Positions 15,658-24,423 of a stretch of 37,648 nt of DNA are shown here, piece by piece. The notes below the pieces were generated by a model. The model was given only the letters and a program-made list of their open reading frames with translations, searched no databases and was not told the origin of the DNA. The DNA is from Polyangiaceae bacterium (GTDB lineage: Bacteria; Myxococcota_A; Polyangia; Polyangiales; Polyangiaceae), in assembly GCA_016933275.1 (NCBI GenBank), contig JAFGBI010000011.1:1-37648 (forward strand). Reading direction: 5' to 3'. The position numbers and the translations under genes were made by a program. The stretch's first letter is position 1; every line of letters begins with the position of its first letter.

Positions 15658-16536
15658 ATGACCGAAGCACCAGAAATCAGCGCGGCCGAGCTACGTGCAA
15701 TCCCCCTTTTCCGCAGCTTCAGCGACAAGGAGCTCGAGCGTCTGAGCGAGCTCTTCGAGCCCGTCGGCGCCACCGAGGGCGAGATCCTCTTCGCCGAAGG
15801 AGAGGCGGCGGGCGCCTTCTACCTCCTCGTTGCCGGCGAGGTCTCGTTGCGTCAGGACGAGCGCGAGGTCTATCTCCTCAGACCCCCCTGCATCATCGGC
15901 GAACTCGGCGCAACGACCGGCCTCATTCGCCACTGTCATGCCATCGTCGGACCAGGGACGATCCTTCGCCGCATCGACTCCGCGCGCCTGCACGACCTCT
16001 GCTCCCGGAGCCCGGACATCGGGCTCTCGTTCTACCGTGCCCTCCTCGGCGCCGCCGCTGACAAGATAGCCCGCGACCAGCGGCGCACCGCCGAGATGCG
16101 CGAGCACATCATCGTGACCCAGAAGACGATGAAGGGCCTCCGTGAGTTCATCCTCGAGAGCCCTGAATCTCCGATCTCCGCCCGCGTCCATGACGCGCTC
16201 GAAGGCCTGATCCAGCAGAACCGCCGCGCCAACTACCGCGTCGAGCCGCCCCCGGCCCTCGCCGCCTACCTCCGCCTCGACGACGGTCGGGTCGCCACCG
16301 TCGTCGAGCTTTCTCGCACCCACATCAACGTCCGCCTCGCCGGCGCGCTCCCCGAGCCAGGCTCCGAGATCGCCGGCGTCCTCGTCCTGGCCGGCCCCGA
16401 GATCCCGGTCTCTGGTCGCGTGCTCCGCGTCCAGGAGGACCGCTTCGTCCTCGTCCTCGACCTCCTCCTCGACCAGTTCGCCACCGTCCTCGAGGGCTAC
16501 CTCACCCGCGTGCAGATGCTCGACCTCCTCGTCTGA
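15658..16536 (+). CDS. Cyclic nucleotide-binding domain plus PilZ-like domain protein
   Basis: A soluble 292-residue protein starting at the ATG at 15658 (MTEAPEISAAELRAIPLFRS). Residues about 12-125 form a CRP-like cNMP-binding beta-roll: FSDKELERLSELFEPVGATE, GEILFAEGEAAGAFYLLVAG and a phosphate-cassette-like IIGELGATTGLIRH. A helical stretch follows. Residues about 188-292 look like a PilZ domain: the R-x3-R motif is present in RRANYRVEP, but the second motif, normally [DN]-x-S-x2-G, reads ELSRTHIN, so c-di-GMP binding may be weak or lost. There is no helix-turn-helix, so it is not a CRP-type transcription factor. It probably converts a nucleotide signal into a protein-protein interaction. 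No Shine-Dalgarno sequence is evident, and it stands alone between decayed regions. Confidence 0.8.
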   Translation: MTEAPEISAAELRAIPLFRSFSDKELERLSELFEPVGATEGEILFAEGEAAGAFYLLVAGEVSLRQDEREVYLLRPPCIIGELGATTGLIRHCHAIVGPGTILRRIDSARLHDLCSRSPDIGLSFYRALLGAAADKIARDQRRTAEMREHIIVTQKTMKGLREFILESPESPISARVHDALEGLIQQNRRANYRVEPPPALAAYLRLDDGRVATVVELSRTHINVRLAGALPEPGSEIAGVLVLAGPEIPVSGRVLRVQEDRFVLVLDLLLDQFATVLEGYLTRVQMLDLLV

Positions 16537-16559
16537 CCAGGCGTGCACGAGCACACGTG

Positions 16560-16997
16560 AACGTCGCGCCCTCCGTTGCGGAGCTCCGCCACCTCTCGCT
16601 GGGCCGTGCCTGGCGAGACCGACAACTTTGGTACCGTCTTCTGGGGCAGAGCCCGTCGATGACGGCTTCGATGACGCTGTCCGATGAGCGGACGACTGCC
16701 GTTTGTTCGCTGTACCTGCCGACGGTCTTTCCGTATTCGAAGCAGGCCTCCAATCCTTGGCCCGGCATGACGTTGACGGTCACCAAGCGAGTGGTGGGTC
16801 GCCCACCAAGCTCGGCGACGACGAGGGAGAACATGCAGAACGTGCCCCCGGTCCCGTCATCCGGTTCACCCAATCACTTCAGTCACGACTCGCTGTCATT
16901 GAGGCGAAAGATGCCAAGTTCGTCGAGCAGCTGCGCAAAAATCCCGTCGCCGTCGGTCTCAGTCTCGGTGGGGGCTACGAGGCTGAAGGTATGGCTC
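16560..16997 (-). pseudogene. Possible decayed gene, unrecognised
   Basis: Two adjacent pieces on the minus strand look protein-like but are separated by stops: SLVAPTETETDGDGIFAQLL followed by DELGIFRLNDSES (about 16884-16997, with an in-frame TAG shortly upstream), and GTGGTFCMFSLVVAELGG followed by TTRLVTVNVMPGQGLEACFE (down from 16873). Neither has a start codon with a ribosome-binding site or a recognisable domain. Frames on the other strand are Ser/Pro-rich and no better. I read it as the remains of one gene; it could also be chance. Confidence 0.2.
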
Positions 16998-17034
16998 CGC
17001 TACGTGCGTCTGGCCAACGCCTGACCCTCCGCAG

Positions 17035-18528
17035 CTACGGGAAGACGGTGGCCCGTCGGGCGTGCTCCCGCAGGTAGGGGACGATGTAGAGCCCGGCTGG
17101 GCTGAGGTTGGCCTCGTCGTCGGCGGAATCGGCGAGATGTCGGACGATCTGGAGGTTGGTGTCCACGTCGCCCTCGTGCCACTCCCAAAAAGCCCAGCCG
17201 AAACCATGGACAGCAGCCTCGGCAATGACCTGTCGGGCGTCGTAGGGAACGTCGGAGCTAGCCGGTTCGTGCCAACCGAACTCCCCGACGAGCAGCGGCA
17301 GGCCCGTGGCGGCGAGAGCGGGAAATGTCGCCGCGATGGAAAACTGCCAGTCCTCCGGGTTGTCGTCGACCCAGTAGCCGTACATGTGGAACGAGAAGAT
17401 GATGTTCTTCTGTGGGTCGGCCGCCGCCACCGTGGCGCCCTCGGTGAGGATTGCGGTCGGATCCTGACCACAGCCCTCGGCAGGATCGAGCACGATCGGG
17501 TTGGTGACGCCGAGGCCGCGCAGGGTGGTGATCGCGTCGATGTAGTACGTTCGCCACGCCTCCGGACTGTCGAAGTTGTGCTCGTTGGCGAAGTTGATCC
17601 AGAGAAGGTCAGCATAGTCTCCCGCCAGGGTCACCGCCTCGTCGGACGTCCAGTAGTCCATGACCGGATCGATGCTGTCGCTACAGGTGGCGTCGTGCAT
17701 CTCGAGCATCGGCACCAAGCCGGCGGACACGGCCAGATCCACGAGGTTGCGGTGCTCCGCGTGGCTGCCGCTCCAACTCCAGGTTTCGGCCGCGGTCAAC
17801 ACGGTGATGCGCACGAAGTTGGCGCCGGCACCGGCCATCTTGCCGATGGCATCGCGTTGGATCGTTTCGTAGGGCATGGAGGAACCATCCGTGTCCTCGA
17901 ACCAGAAAGCCGGGCCGTTGAACCCCATTGGTACGAACGCGCAGCCGTTGGGGTCGTAGATGGTGGGGCCGCTGACGAAGAAGCCGGTGCCTGTATTGCC
18001 CGTCGGTCGCGTGCCCGAGCAATCGAGGCCGCCGGAGCCCGCACCGCCCGTGTCAGCCGCGCCGGCCGCACCGCCCCCATCACCCGCGCCCCCGGAGCCG
18101 CCTGTGTTCGCCCTGCCGCCCGTACCGGCCCTGCCGCCCGTACCGGCCCTGCCGCCCGTACCAGCCCCGCCGCCCGTACCGGCCCCGCCGCCCGTACCGG
18201 CCCTGCCGCCCGTACCGGCCCTGCCGCCCGTACCGGCCCTGCCGCCCGTACCGCCCAATTCGTTGCCACCCCCGCTGCCAAGAGGACCTGCCGTCCCGCC
18301 AGCACCAGCGCTGGCATTGGATCCACCCGCGCCGTTACCTGCCCCGGCTTGGGCGCTCCCACCGCCCGACGCACTACTGGTTTCGGCCCCGCCGTCTCCT
18401 CCGCCCGAGCCACGGTCGCTCGCGCCACCCTGGCCCCCCTCGTCCCCGTGGTCCCCCTCCGAAGAGGACGAACAGCCGACGACCACCCCCAAGAGAAGCA
18501 CCGACAAGAACGAACAATTGTGTGGCAT
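17035..18528 (-). CDS. Glycoside hydrolase family 5-like lipoprotein (cellulase/mannanase type)
   Basis: Predicted endo-acting beta-glycanase; GH5 members cleave beta-1,4-mannan, glucan or related chains. The ATG at 18528 is preceded by a GGGGAGAGG-type ribosome-binding site, giving 497 residues. The signal peptide SFLSVLLLGVVVGC leads to lipid-modified Cys19. A Gly-rich tether (about 20-168) is encoded partly by eight tandem 18-bp repeats. The catalytic barrel covers about 170-497: YDPNGCAFVPMGFN, MAGAGANFVRITVL, the acid/base Glu316 in WINFANEHN, SFHMYGYW (His381, Tyr383), the nucleophile Glu416 in LLVGEFGWHEP, and FWEWHEG near the end. Key residues are present. The NEH rather than NEP after the acid/base Glu is a known variant. 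Substrate is not decidable by eye. It is divergent from the CotH gene. Confidence 0.85.
   Translation of the reverse strand: MPHNCSFLSVLLLGVVVGCSSSSEGDHGDEGGQGGASDRGSGGGDGGAETSSASGGGSAQAGAGNGAGGSNASAGAGGTAGPLGSGGGNELGGTGGRAGTGGRAGTGGRAGTGGGAGTGGGAGTGGRAGTGGRAGTGGRANTGGSGGAGDGGGAAGAADTGGAGSGGLDCSGTRPTGNTGTGFFVSGPTIYDPNGCAFVPMGFNGPAFWFEDTDGSSMPYETIQRDAIGKMAGAGANFVRITVLTAAETWSWSGSHAEHRNLVDLAVSAGLVPMLEMHDATCSDSIDPVMDYWTSDEAVTLAGDYADLLWINFANEHNFDSPEAWRTYYIDAITTLRGLGVTNPIVLDPAEGCGQDPTAILTEGATVAAADPQKNIIFSFHMYGYWVDDNPEDWQFSIAATFPALAATGLPLLVGEFGWHEPASSDVPYDARQVIAEAAVHGFGWAFWEWHEGDVDTNLQIVRHLADSADDEANLSPAGLYIVPYLREHARRATVFP
18111..18254 (-). repeat. Eight tandem 18-bp repeats inside the GH5 tether
   Basis: On the + strand the unit is ccctgccgcccgtaccgg, repeated eight times with only single-base changes (ccctgcc/ccccgcc and a final g/a/c). 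It encodes a Gly-Gly-[Arg/Gly]-Ala-Gly-Thr hexapeptide. As 18 is a multiple of 3, slippage would lengthen or shorten the tether without a frameshift. Confidence 0.95.
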
Positions 18529-18855
18529 CGATCCTCTCCCCTCAATTTGCCGGGCCTCTCCGGCAACCCGACCAGAAGACGCGATCGGCCCTGCGGTACC
18601 CTCGCAAGAGCCTCCCTGGCGTGATCGCCTCAACCGGTCCCAACCTCCACCAGCGAGCACAGAGCTTGCCACGACCGCCTGTGGTGGCAACGACCAAGTG
18701 CTGGCGAGGAGGCTCCTATCGTCGCGGGCGTCGAGGGCTCCCGGCCGAAGCCACGACGTGCCGAACGTGAACGGACCCCGCCGCCAGTCCGCGACGGCGC
18801 GGGCGCGGTCAGACAAAGTTCGATCGATTCGGCATGTGCCCCCCATAGACCAGTG
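18529..18855. other. Divergent intergenic region (GH5 / CotH)
   Basis: It must hold the promoters of both lipoprotein genes. Apart from the GH5 ribosome-binding site at its left end I see no recognisable -35/-10, -24/-12 or operator palindrome, and no short gene. Confidence 0.5.
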
Positions 18856-20907
18856 ATGACAAGCTTTCCCTTCCGCCGCCATGGTACCGCGTCCCCGCCC
18901 CCTCCGCGGTGCGGCCACCTGGTCCCGAACGCGCTCGCGCTGGCGTGGGCGAGCTGGAGCCTCCTCGGTTGCGGCAACGACGAGCTGTTCAGTCGGACGC
19001 CGGCGACCGGGGGTGGGGGCGGTGCTGGTGCGAGCTCGGTTGGGGGCAGCCCCGGTCCTGGCACCGCAGCGGGGTCCGGGGGCGACGAGGACTCGAGCGT
19101 GGTCTTCGCGAGCGAAGCCGTGTCAACCTTCGAGCTCGAGGTAGATCCTGGTGACCTCGAGTGGTTGCGCAGCCACGCGCTGGAGGAAACCTTCGTCCCC
19201 GCGGTCTGCCAGGTCGACGGAGAGGCCATTGGCCAGGTCGGTCTTCGGTACAAAGGGGCGTACTCGCTCGATCATTGCTTCGAGAATGGCGCCCAGACCT
19301 GTTTCAAGGTGAGCATGAAGCTCAAGTTCAGCGAGTACGATCCGGCGCTCCGGTTCCACGGACTCCGCCGCCTCGCGTTCGACGCCTACGTCTGGGACCA
19401 GTCGTTGATGCGCGACCGCCTGGCGTTCGATCTCTTCCGCGCGATGGATGTCGTCGCGCCCCGGTCGACCCACGCGAACCTGGTGATAAACGGCGAGCCG
19501 CTCGGGCTCTTCTCCCTGGTCGAGCAGGTGGATGGCAGCTACACCGACGAGCACTTCCCCGGTCACGGCGACGGGAACCTCTACAAGGAGGCCTGGCCGG
19601 ACACGAACGCCGAAGCCTGGTATTCGGCTCACCTGAGGACCAACGAGGAGACGGGCGACCACTCCGCCATCATCGCCTTCGCCGAAGCGCTCGGCTCGGC
19701 GAGCGACGACGAACTCCCGAGCGTGCTCGAGGACTGGATGGAGGTCGACACGCTCCTCCGATACATGGCCGTGGAACAAGCGAGCAACGACTGGGACGGC
19801 ATCACCACCTGGTACCACTGGGACGATCCGATATTTCCGGGTGGGGCCGACGAGGTCCACAACCATAACTTCTACCTCTACCAGGACGAGGACGACGCGC
19901 GGTTCACGCTCATTCCGTGGGATCTCGACCAGACCTTCGAGGCACGAGACCGTCTCCCGGAGGTGCCGAAGTGGTACGACGCTCCCTCCGATTGCTCACG
20001 CCGCTACTCCATCCACGATGGCACGGCGACGGCCCGTGAGCCTGCGTGCGATCCGCTCCTGCGCGGGCTCGCGGTCGTCGATCGGGAGCGCTACCTCGAC
20101 GCGATCCGGGAGCTCTTGGACGGGCCGTTCCAGCTCGACCTCATGAACGAGAAGCTCGATCGCTGGGCAGCCCAGATCGCCGACTCCGTCGCTGCGGATC
20201 CGATCGGACCGTCAACGGAAGCCTGGGAATCCGGACTCGCTCTGCTGAGGAGCGATCTCGCCACCCTTCGGCAACGCCTCGAGAACTTCCGGGACGGCGT
20301 AGAGAGCGTGCCGTTCGAGCTGGCCGTCGTGCGGACCAACGACTTCGAGGACACCGACATCCTCGGCTTCCGGATGGGGATCGGCGCGATCTGCAACGAC
20401 CGCTCGGCAGTCGCCGCCACCCTCCACACGGACTCGCCGATCGCTGGGACCGCGGACGCGCGGATCGACTTCGACTTCCGCAACGAACCAGGTCAGGCCT
20501 GGAGCCACTGGGTGCTGGTCGATATGCCGCTCGCGGCGGGGACGGGGTTCGACCTGAACGCCGCCGAGGTGACCGGGATCCGCCTCACGGTGAAGGGTGA
20601 CCGCGCCCGCGCCATGCGCGTAGACGTCGAGAGCCCGGAATGCATCCAGTTCTCGGGGGGCATCTGCTTCGGGTGGGTGATCCAACTGGATGGCTCCGTC
20701 CAGACCGTCGACCTCCCGCTGGCGGAGGCCACGTTGCCCGACTGGGCGACGCCAGCCGGCGAGGAGCTCGTGCGAACGATGAGCGACGTTTTGACGCTCA
20801 ATTTCCGCCCCGAGCCCGTGGGTCGCGACGGCTCGGGGTTCCTGCCCGAGGACGCGACCGACACTGGCTTCGTCCAGATAGACGACATCGAGTTCATCCG
20901 TCGATGA
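18856..20907 (+). CDS. CotH kinase family lipoprotein
   Basis: From the ATG at 18856 (a GTG at 18853 directly precedes it) the product is 683 residues. The signal peptide ends in WSLLGC (Cys39), followed by a short Gly/Ser linker. The CotH domain covers about 85-480: GQVGLRYKGAYSLD, LAFDAYVWDQSLMRDRLAFD, HANLVINGEPLGLFSLVEQV and HNHNFYLYQDEDDARFTLIP with WDLDQTF. Bacterial CotH proteins are atypical kinases that phosphorylate spore-coat proteins in Bacillus; secreted versions are common in myxobacteria, with unknown substrates. The last 200 residues (from about FELAVVRTNDFED) look like a beta-sandwich carbohydrate-binding module. Neighbouring glycosidase lipoproteins and this module suggest a role on the cell surface or on carbohydrate. 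No Shine-Dalgarno sequence is evident. Confidence 0.85.
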   Translation: MTSFPFRRHGTASPPPPRCGHLVPNALALAWASWSLLGCGNDELFSRTPATGGGGGAGASSVGGSPGPGTAAGSGGDEDSSVVFASEAVSTFELEVDPGDLEWLRSHALEETFVPAVCQVDGEAIGQVGLRYKGAYSLDHCFENGAQTCFKVSMKLKFSEYDPALRFHGLRRLAFDAYVWDQSLMRDRLAFDLFRAMDVVAPRSTHANLVINGEPLGLFSLVEQVDGSYTDEHFPGHGDGNLYKEAWPDTNAEAWYSAHLRTNEETGDHSAIIAFAEALGSASDDELPSVLEDWMEVDTLLRYMAVEQASNDWDGITTWYHWDDPIFPGGADEVHNHNFYLYQDEDDARFTLIPWDLDQTFEARDRLPEVPKWYDAPSDCSRRYSIHDGTATAREPACDPLLRGLAVVDRERYLDAIRELLDGPFQLDLMNEKLDRWAAQIADSVAADPIGPSTEAWESGLALLRSDLATLRQRLENFRDGVESVPFELAVVRTNDFEDTDILGFRMGIGAICNDRSAVAATLHTDSPIAGTADARIDFDFRNEPGQAWSHWVLVDMPLAAGTGFDLNAAEVTGIRLTVKGDRARAMRVDVESPECIQFSGGICFGWVIQLDGSVQTVDLPLAEATLPDWATPAGEELVRTMSDVLTLNFRPEPVGRDGSGFLPEDATDTGFVQIDDIEFIRR

Positions 20908-20960
20908 GCGGTCCGGAGCGACCGGCACCTGCCAGGCAGGCGGCAGGAAGCAGATGGCCT

Positions 20961-21842
20961 TCACGCCGAGCCGGAGCGTCCCGCCAGAACGTCGAGGATC
21001 CTCGCGCAGCCCCCACCACCTAGAAAATCGGCGTGGTCGGCGACGCTCTCGAACGTCCGCCCAACGATCTCGGAGCATTCGAATTCGTGCCCGCTGCACT
21101 CGAGGAACTGCTCGAGCACCGCGTTCGCTCGTGCTCGAAAGAGGATGGAATCCCAGAGCTCGCCGGTGACACCTTCCTTGAGTAGGTCCATGCCGAGCAT
21201 CCAGATCGCCGCCCCCAGCGCCCCGCAGCCGCCTCCACTCAGACCAATCCCCCCCGCGAACCCCGCCGCCATGACGGTTTGCACCGCGGATGCCCCTCTT
21301 CTCTGCACCAGCGTTCCCGAACAGCTCACCATTCCGGAGCGAACCTCGCTCGACTCCGTCGAGATCGAGGTGTCGATCTCGCCGTAGGCGGCGCGGGAGT
21401 ACGTGCTCGCCAGGCGCGCACAGACGATGGGTCCGCCCTTCAGAAGGAAGCGCGTCGTGCCTCCTATCGACGGCTCGAGGAGGTTGAGGTGAGTGATGTC
21501 GGAGCAGTTGACGCTCTTCGCGTGTGCGGCGAAGGCCTCGACGAGCCTTCGCGTGGTGACGATCGCGGCGGTTTCCGCCCGAGGGCCCGGGCCAATGCGC
21601 CGATGCGCTTCTGCCCCCGCGGCCAGCGCCGCGCCCCAGACCATCCCGCACTGGTAGCCATGGTGCAGGATCCCGCCCGCCAGCGGTGCGGAGGCCAGCT
21701 CTTCGGGTGTTGGAACTGGAGACCTTGGGGCTGGATCGAACGCCCGATCGAGGATGCTGAAGAGCGCGCGCGAGCACGCCTTGGTACTGATGAGCGTGCG
21801 TGCGGCGCCGATCGTGGATATCCGGACTCCTTCTTTGCCCAA
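20961..21842 (-). CDS. C_GCAxxG_C_C family putative redox protein, TTG start
   Basis: Predicted soluble Cys-rich redox-active protein, function unknown for the family. The best start is a TTG at 21842 with GAGAGGAG six bases upstream, giving 293 residues. The frame is open back to 22103, but that part is Arg-rich without a domain. The motif occurs in two halves: YQCGMVWGAALAAG (Cys65) with NCSDI (Cys113), and GGGCGALGAAIWMLG (Cys206) with CSGHEFECSEIVG (Cys249, Cys256) and GGGGCARIL (Cys279). The second half is closest to the family consensus; the first looks like an internal duplicate. There is no signal peptide or membrane segment. It converges on the CotH gene with 53 bp between them. A TTGACA at 22046-22041 is a possible -35 box, without a clear -10. 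Confidence 0.8.
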   Translation of the reverse strand: MGKEGVRISTIGAARTLISTKACSRALFSILDRAFDPAPRSPVPTPEELASAPLAGGILHHGYQCGMVWGAALAAGAEAHRRIGPGPRAETAAIVTTRRLVEAFAAHAKSVNCSDITHLNLLEPSIGGTTRFLLKGGPIVCARLASTYSRAAYGEIDTSISTESSEVRSGMVSCSGTLVQRRGASAVQTVMAAGFAGGIGLSGGGCGALGAAIWMLGMDLLKEGVTGELWDSILFRARANAVLEQFLECSGHEFECSEIVGRTFESVADHADFLGGGGCARILDVLAGRSGSA

Positions 21843-22343
21843 TTTCGTCTCCTCTCGCTGGTGCCATCGAGCGAAACCCGCACACGTGGGACCGCGAAGG
21901 CCCCGGGCGCCGCGGATCAACGGCCGCCGGGCGAGGTTGCTCTCTGCGTTGTCGGACGGACCTCCACGGACTCGCCGCCTGCCGACCCGCACCCGACGGC
22001 AGCAGCGCGATTCGGTGACGATGTGGTCTACAATATGCCCTGTCAAGGCACCGCGCGGATTGCGCTCCGACGACGGCCACGCAATGGTCCCAAGATCCCG
22101 CATCCGTGGCCGCCGTTTGGCCGGCCTCGGTCGCAGTCACGCTGGGAAGAGCGGCGTTCTGGCAGAAGACTCGGCCTGGATCCCTCCCGCTGAGGGCGGC
22201 ACCGATGGCCTCGATCGCCCGCACGCGGAGCTCGGGTCAAGCCGCACCGAAGCGGAGGTCCATCAGCACACCACAAGCATCCAATTTTACCGGTCGGCTG
22301 CGGCGGCGGTAAACGACCCCGGAGTCTCGCGCTTCACCCCCTC
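21843..22343. other. Divergent intergenic region, no supported gene
   Basis: It separates the redox protein and the permease. Several long frames cross it on both strands but are Arg/Pro/Ala-rich shadows. The only promoter-like string I noticed is TTGACA on the minus strand at 22046-22041. Confidence 0.45.
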
Positions 22344-23597
22344 GTGCCACCCCGCCCCTCGCTCTCCTCCCTCCTCAACCGGCGCATGCTCCTCTGCGCG
22401 CTGATGGGGTTCTCCTCGGGGCTGCCCCTCTACGTGCTCATCCAGCTGCTGCCAGCCTGGCTCCGCCGACAGGGAACAAGCCTCGAGGCGATCGGGCTCT
22501 TCTCCCTGACCCAGCTGCCCTACACCTGGAAATTCCTGTGGGCGCCGCTGCTCGACCGCTTTGCGCCACCGTTTTGGGGCCGGCGGCGGGGCTGGGCGCT
22601 GGTGGCCCAGGTCGGGCTCTTCGCGCTCCTGCTCGCCTTCGGCGCTTTGGACGCGGCGTCACACACCCGAACCATCGCCGGAGTAGCGCTCCTGGTCGCG
22701 TTCTTCAGCGCCACCCAGGACATTGTCCTGGACGCCTACCGGCGGGAACTCCTCCCCGACGAGGAGCTGGGGCTCGGCAACGCGCTCTTCGTCAACACCT
22801 ACCGCGCCGCCGGGCTGGTCCCGGGAGGGCTCGCCCTCATCGTGGCCGATCGGGCGCCCTGGCTCGTCGTGCACGCGATGGTGGCCGCGAGCATGGGGAT
22901 CGGGATCCTGGCAACAGTCCTCGCCCCCGACCTGGGCGCCCGGACCGTCTCTCCGGCGAGCCTCTGGGACGCGGTCGTCGGCCCGTTTCGCGAGTTCTTC
23001 ACCCGCCGGGACATCGGCTCCTCGCTCGTGGTGCTCCTCTTCCTCTTCGCCTACAAGCTTGGCGACAACATGGCAACGGCCCTGGCGACGCCGTTCTACC
23101 TGGATCTCGGCTTCTCGATGACGACCATCGGCACCGTCGCCAAGCTGGTCGGGTTCTGGTCCACCGTCGTCGGGGCGCTCGTAGGGGGCGTGGTGATGAC
23201 CCGAATCGGCATCAACCGAGCACTGTGGATCTTCGGGGCAGCACAACTCGTCTCGATCCTGGGCTTCGCCGCGCTGGCCGAGATCGGGCCGAACGTTACC
23301 GCGCTGGCGGTCGTGGTGGCCTTCGAGTTTTTGGGGGCGGGCCTCGGAACAGCGGCCTTCGTCGCGTTCATCGCCCGCGCAACCCACCGCAGCTTCACCG
23401 CGACCCAGTACGCCCTCTTCTCCAGCTTCATCGCGCTGCCGCGGAGCCTCGCCAGCGCCTCCACCGGCTACCTGGTAGGCACGCTCGGCTACCCTCGCTT
23501 CTTCCTCGTCTGCACCGGGCTGGCGATCCCTGGGATGCTCCTGTTGTTCCGGGTGGCGCCCTGGCGGAAAGACGCCCCTGCCGAGTCTAGGGGCTGA
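22344..23597 (+). CDS. ampG: AmpG-like MFS permease
   Basis: A 417-residue, 12-helix major facilitator. AmpG proteins import cell-wall muropeptides (GlcNAc-anhydro-MurNAc-peptides) for recycling. Family features are LLCALMGFSSGLPLYVLIQL in helix 1, WAPLLDR between helices 2 and 3, FFSATQDIVLDAYRRELLP at helix 4, and KLGDNMATALATPFYLDLGF starting the second half. Length fits bacterial AmpG proteins of 400-500 residues. The GTG at 22344 is the only start that keeps helix 1 complete, though no ribosome-binding site is obvious. It may feed peptidoglycan fragments from the cell itself or from lysed prey; the latter is inference. No ampD, nagZ or beta-lactamase gene adjoins it. Confidence 0.8.
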   Translation: MPPRPSLSSLLNRRMLLCALMGFSSGLPLYVLIQLLPAWLRRQGTSLEAIGLFSLTQLPYTWKFLWAPLLDRFAPPFWGRRRGWALVAQVGLFALLLAFGALDAASHTRTIAGVALLVAFFSATQDIVLDAYRRELLPDEELGLGNALFVNTYRAAGLVPGGLALIVADRAPWLVVHAMVAASMGIGILATVLAPDLGARTVSPASLWDAVVGPFREFFTRRDIGSSLVVLLFLFAYKLGDNMATALATPFYLDLGFSMTTIGTVAKLVGFWSTVVGALVGGVVMTRIGINRALWIFGAAQLVSILGFAALAEIGPNVTALAVVVAFEFLGAGLGTAAFVAFIARATHRSFTATQYALFSSFIALPRSLASASTGYLVGTLGYPRFFLVCTGLAIPGMLLLFRVAPWRKDAPAESRG

Positions 23598-24423
23598 CGC
23601 CACCCAAGTTGCCGCAGACCAACCGTACCTGGTGGCTCACCAAGCTGGTTTCGCTTGCTTCACCTTCAGCGACAACGCCTGCTCGAGCGCGGCGAAGGCG
23701 GCCGATTGGTTCGGCGTCGATGGCGATCGACTGGACCTGGCGAGGTGGTCCACGGCGTCCGGCGAGACGGACGCGCCCGCGGTCGACGGGTCGCCTCCAG
23801 ACCCCGGCCGTAACCTCAACTCCTACGCCAAGCAGCTGGGGACCAGATCCACGTCGGACGACTCCGCGGCCGCGGCTCGGCAGCAGTCTTGCCACAAGTA
23901 TCGCCCGGAGCTCGACGCCCCCAACGCCGTGAACGACATCCGCGGGGGGTGTGGCGTGCCGCCACGACAACCCGGGTCACGGAAGGTGACCTGGGGCCCC
24001 CCAGCCCGCGGCAGCGAGGCGTGGGACGAGGACCATTCCGCACAGCGCTGGCACCGCCGCTGACCAGAAACGGCATCGTTCGTGGGCACGGCACGTCCGA
24101 GCCTGGGGTTCCCGAGGTCTCGCATCCCCTCCCCGCCGCACGTGGAGTATGCGTCGATCGTCGAGGGTTTGACGACGAACCCGCTGGCCCTCGAACCGGT
24201 TCCACCCGAGCCGGCGGAGGCCGAACCGAACAGACCATCAGCACTCAGCGGAGAGCTGCCGGGCAAGCCGCGAAGAAGCCCACTGCGGATGGCCGATGGC
24301 TGACTGCAACGATAACCTAGTGGGATCTTCCTGCCGGATTCGGTCAAGATCGCGCCGCCAAGAAACAATCGTAGCGGAGCTACCACCCGCCGCGCTAGCG
24401 TGACGGGACTCACTCGAGCCCTC
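23598..24423. other. Intergenic stretch, no supported gene
   Basis: About 0.8 kb. One minus-strand frame looks mildly protein-like (a piece ending FAALEQALSLKVKQAKPAW near 23640-23820), but it is interrupted by a TAG at 23825-23823 and has no domain or ribosome-binding site. Frames on the plus strand are no better. It may be the remains of a gene. Confidence 0.4.

Noticed and set aside
18111..18254. Tandem repeats as a possible CRISPR array
   Set aside because: The units are contiguous 18-mers without spacers and lie in frame within a lipoprotein tether.
20928..20940. Inverted repeat cctgcc-a-ggcagg between convergent genes as a bidirectional terminator
   Set aside because: The loop is one base, the stem only six pairs and there is no T-run on either strand.
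20212..22224. 670-codon minus-strand frame across CotH and the redox protein
   Set aside because: It overlaps two recognised genes in other frames and encodes no identifiable domain.
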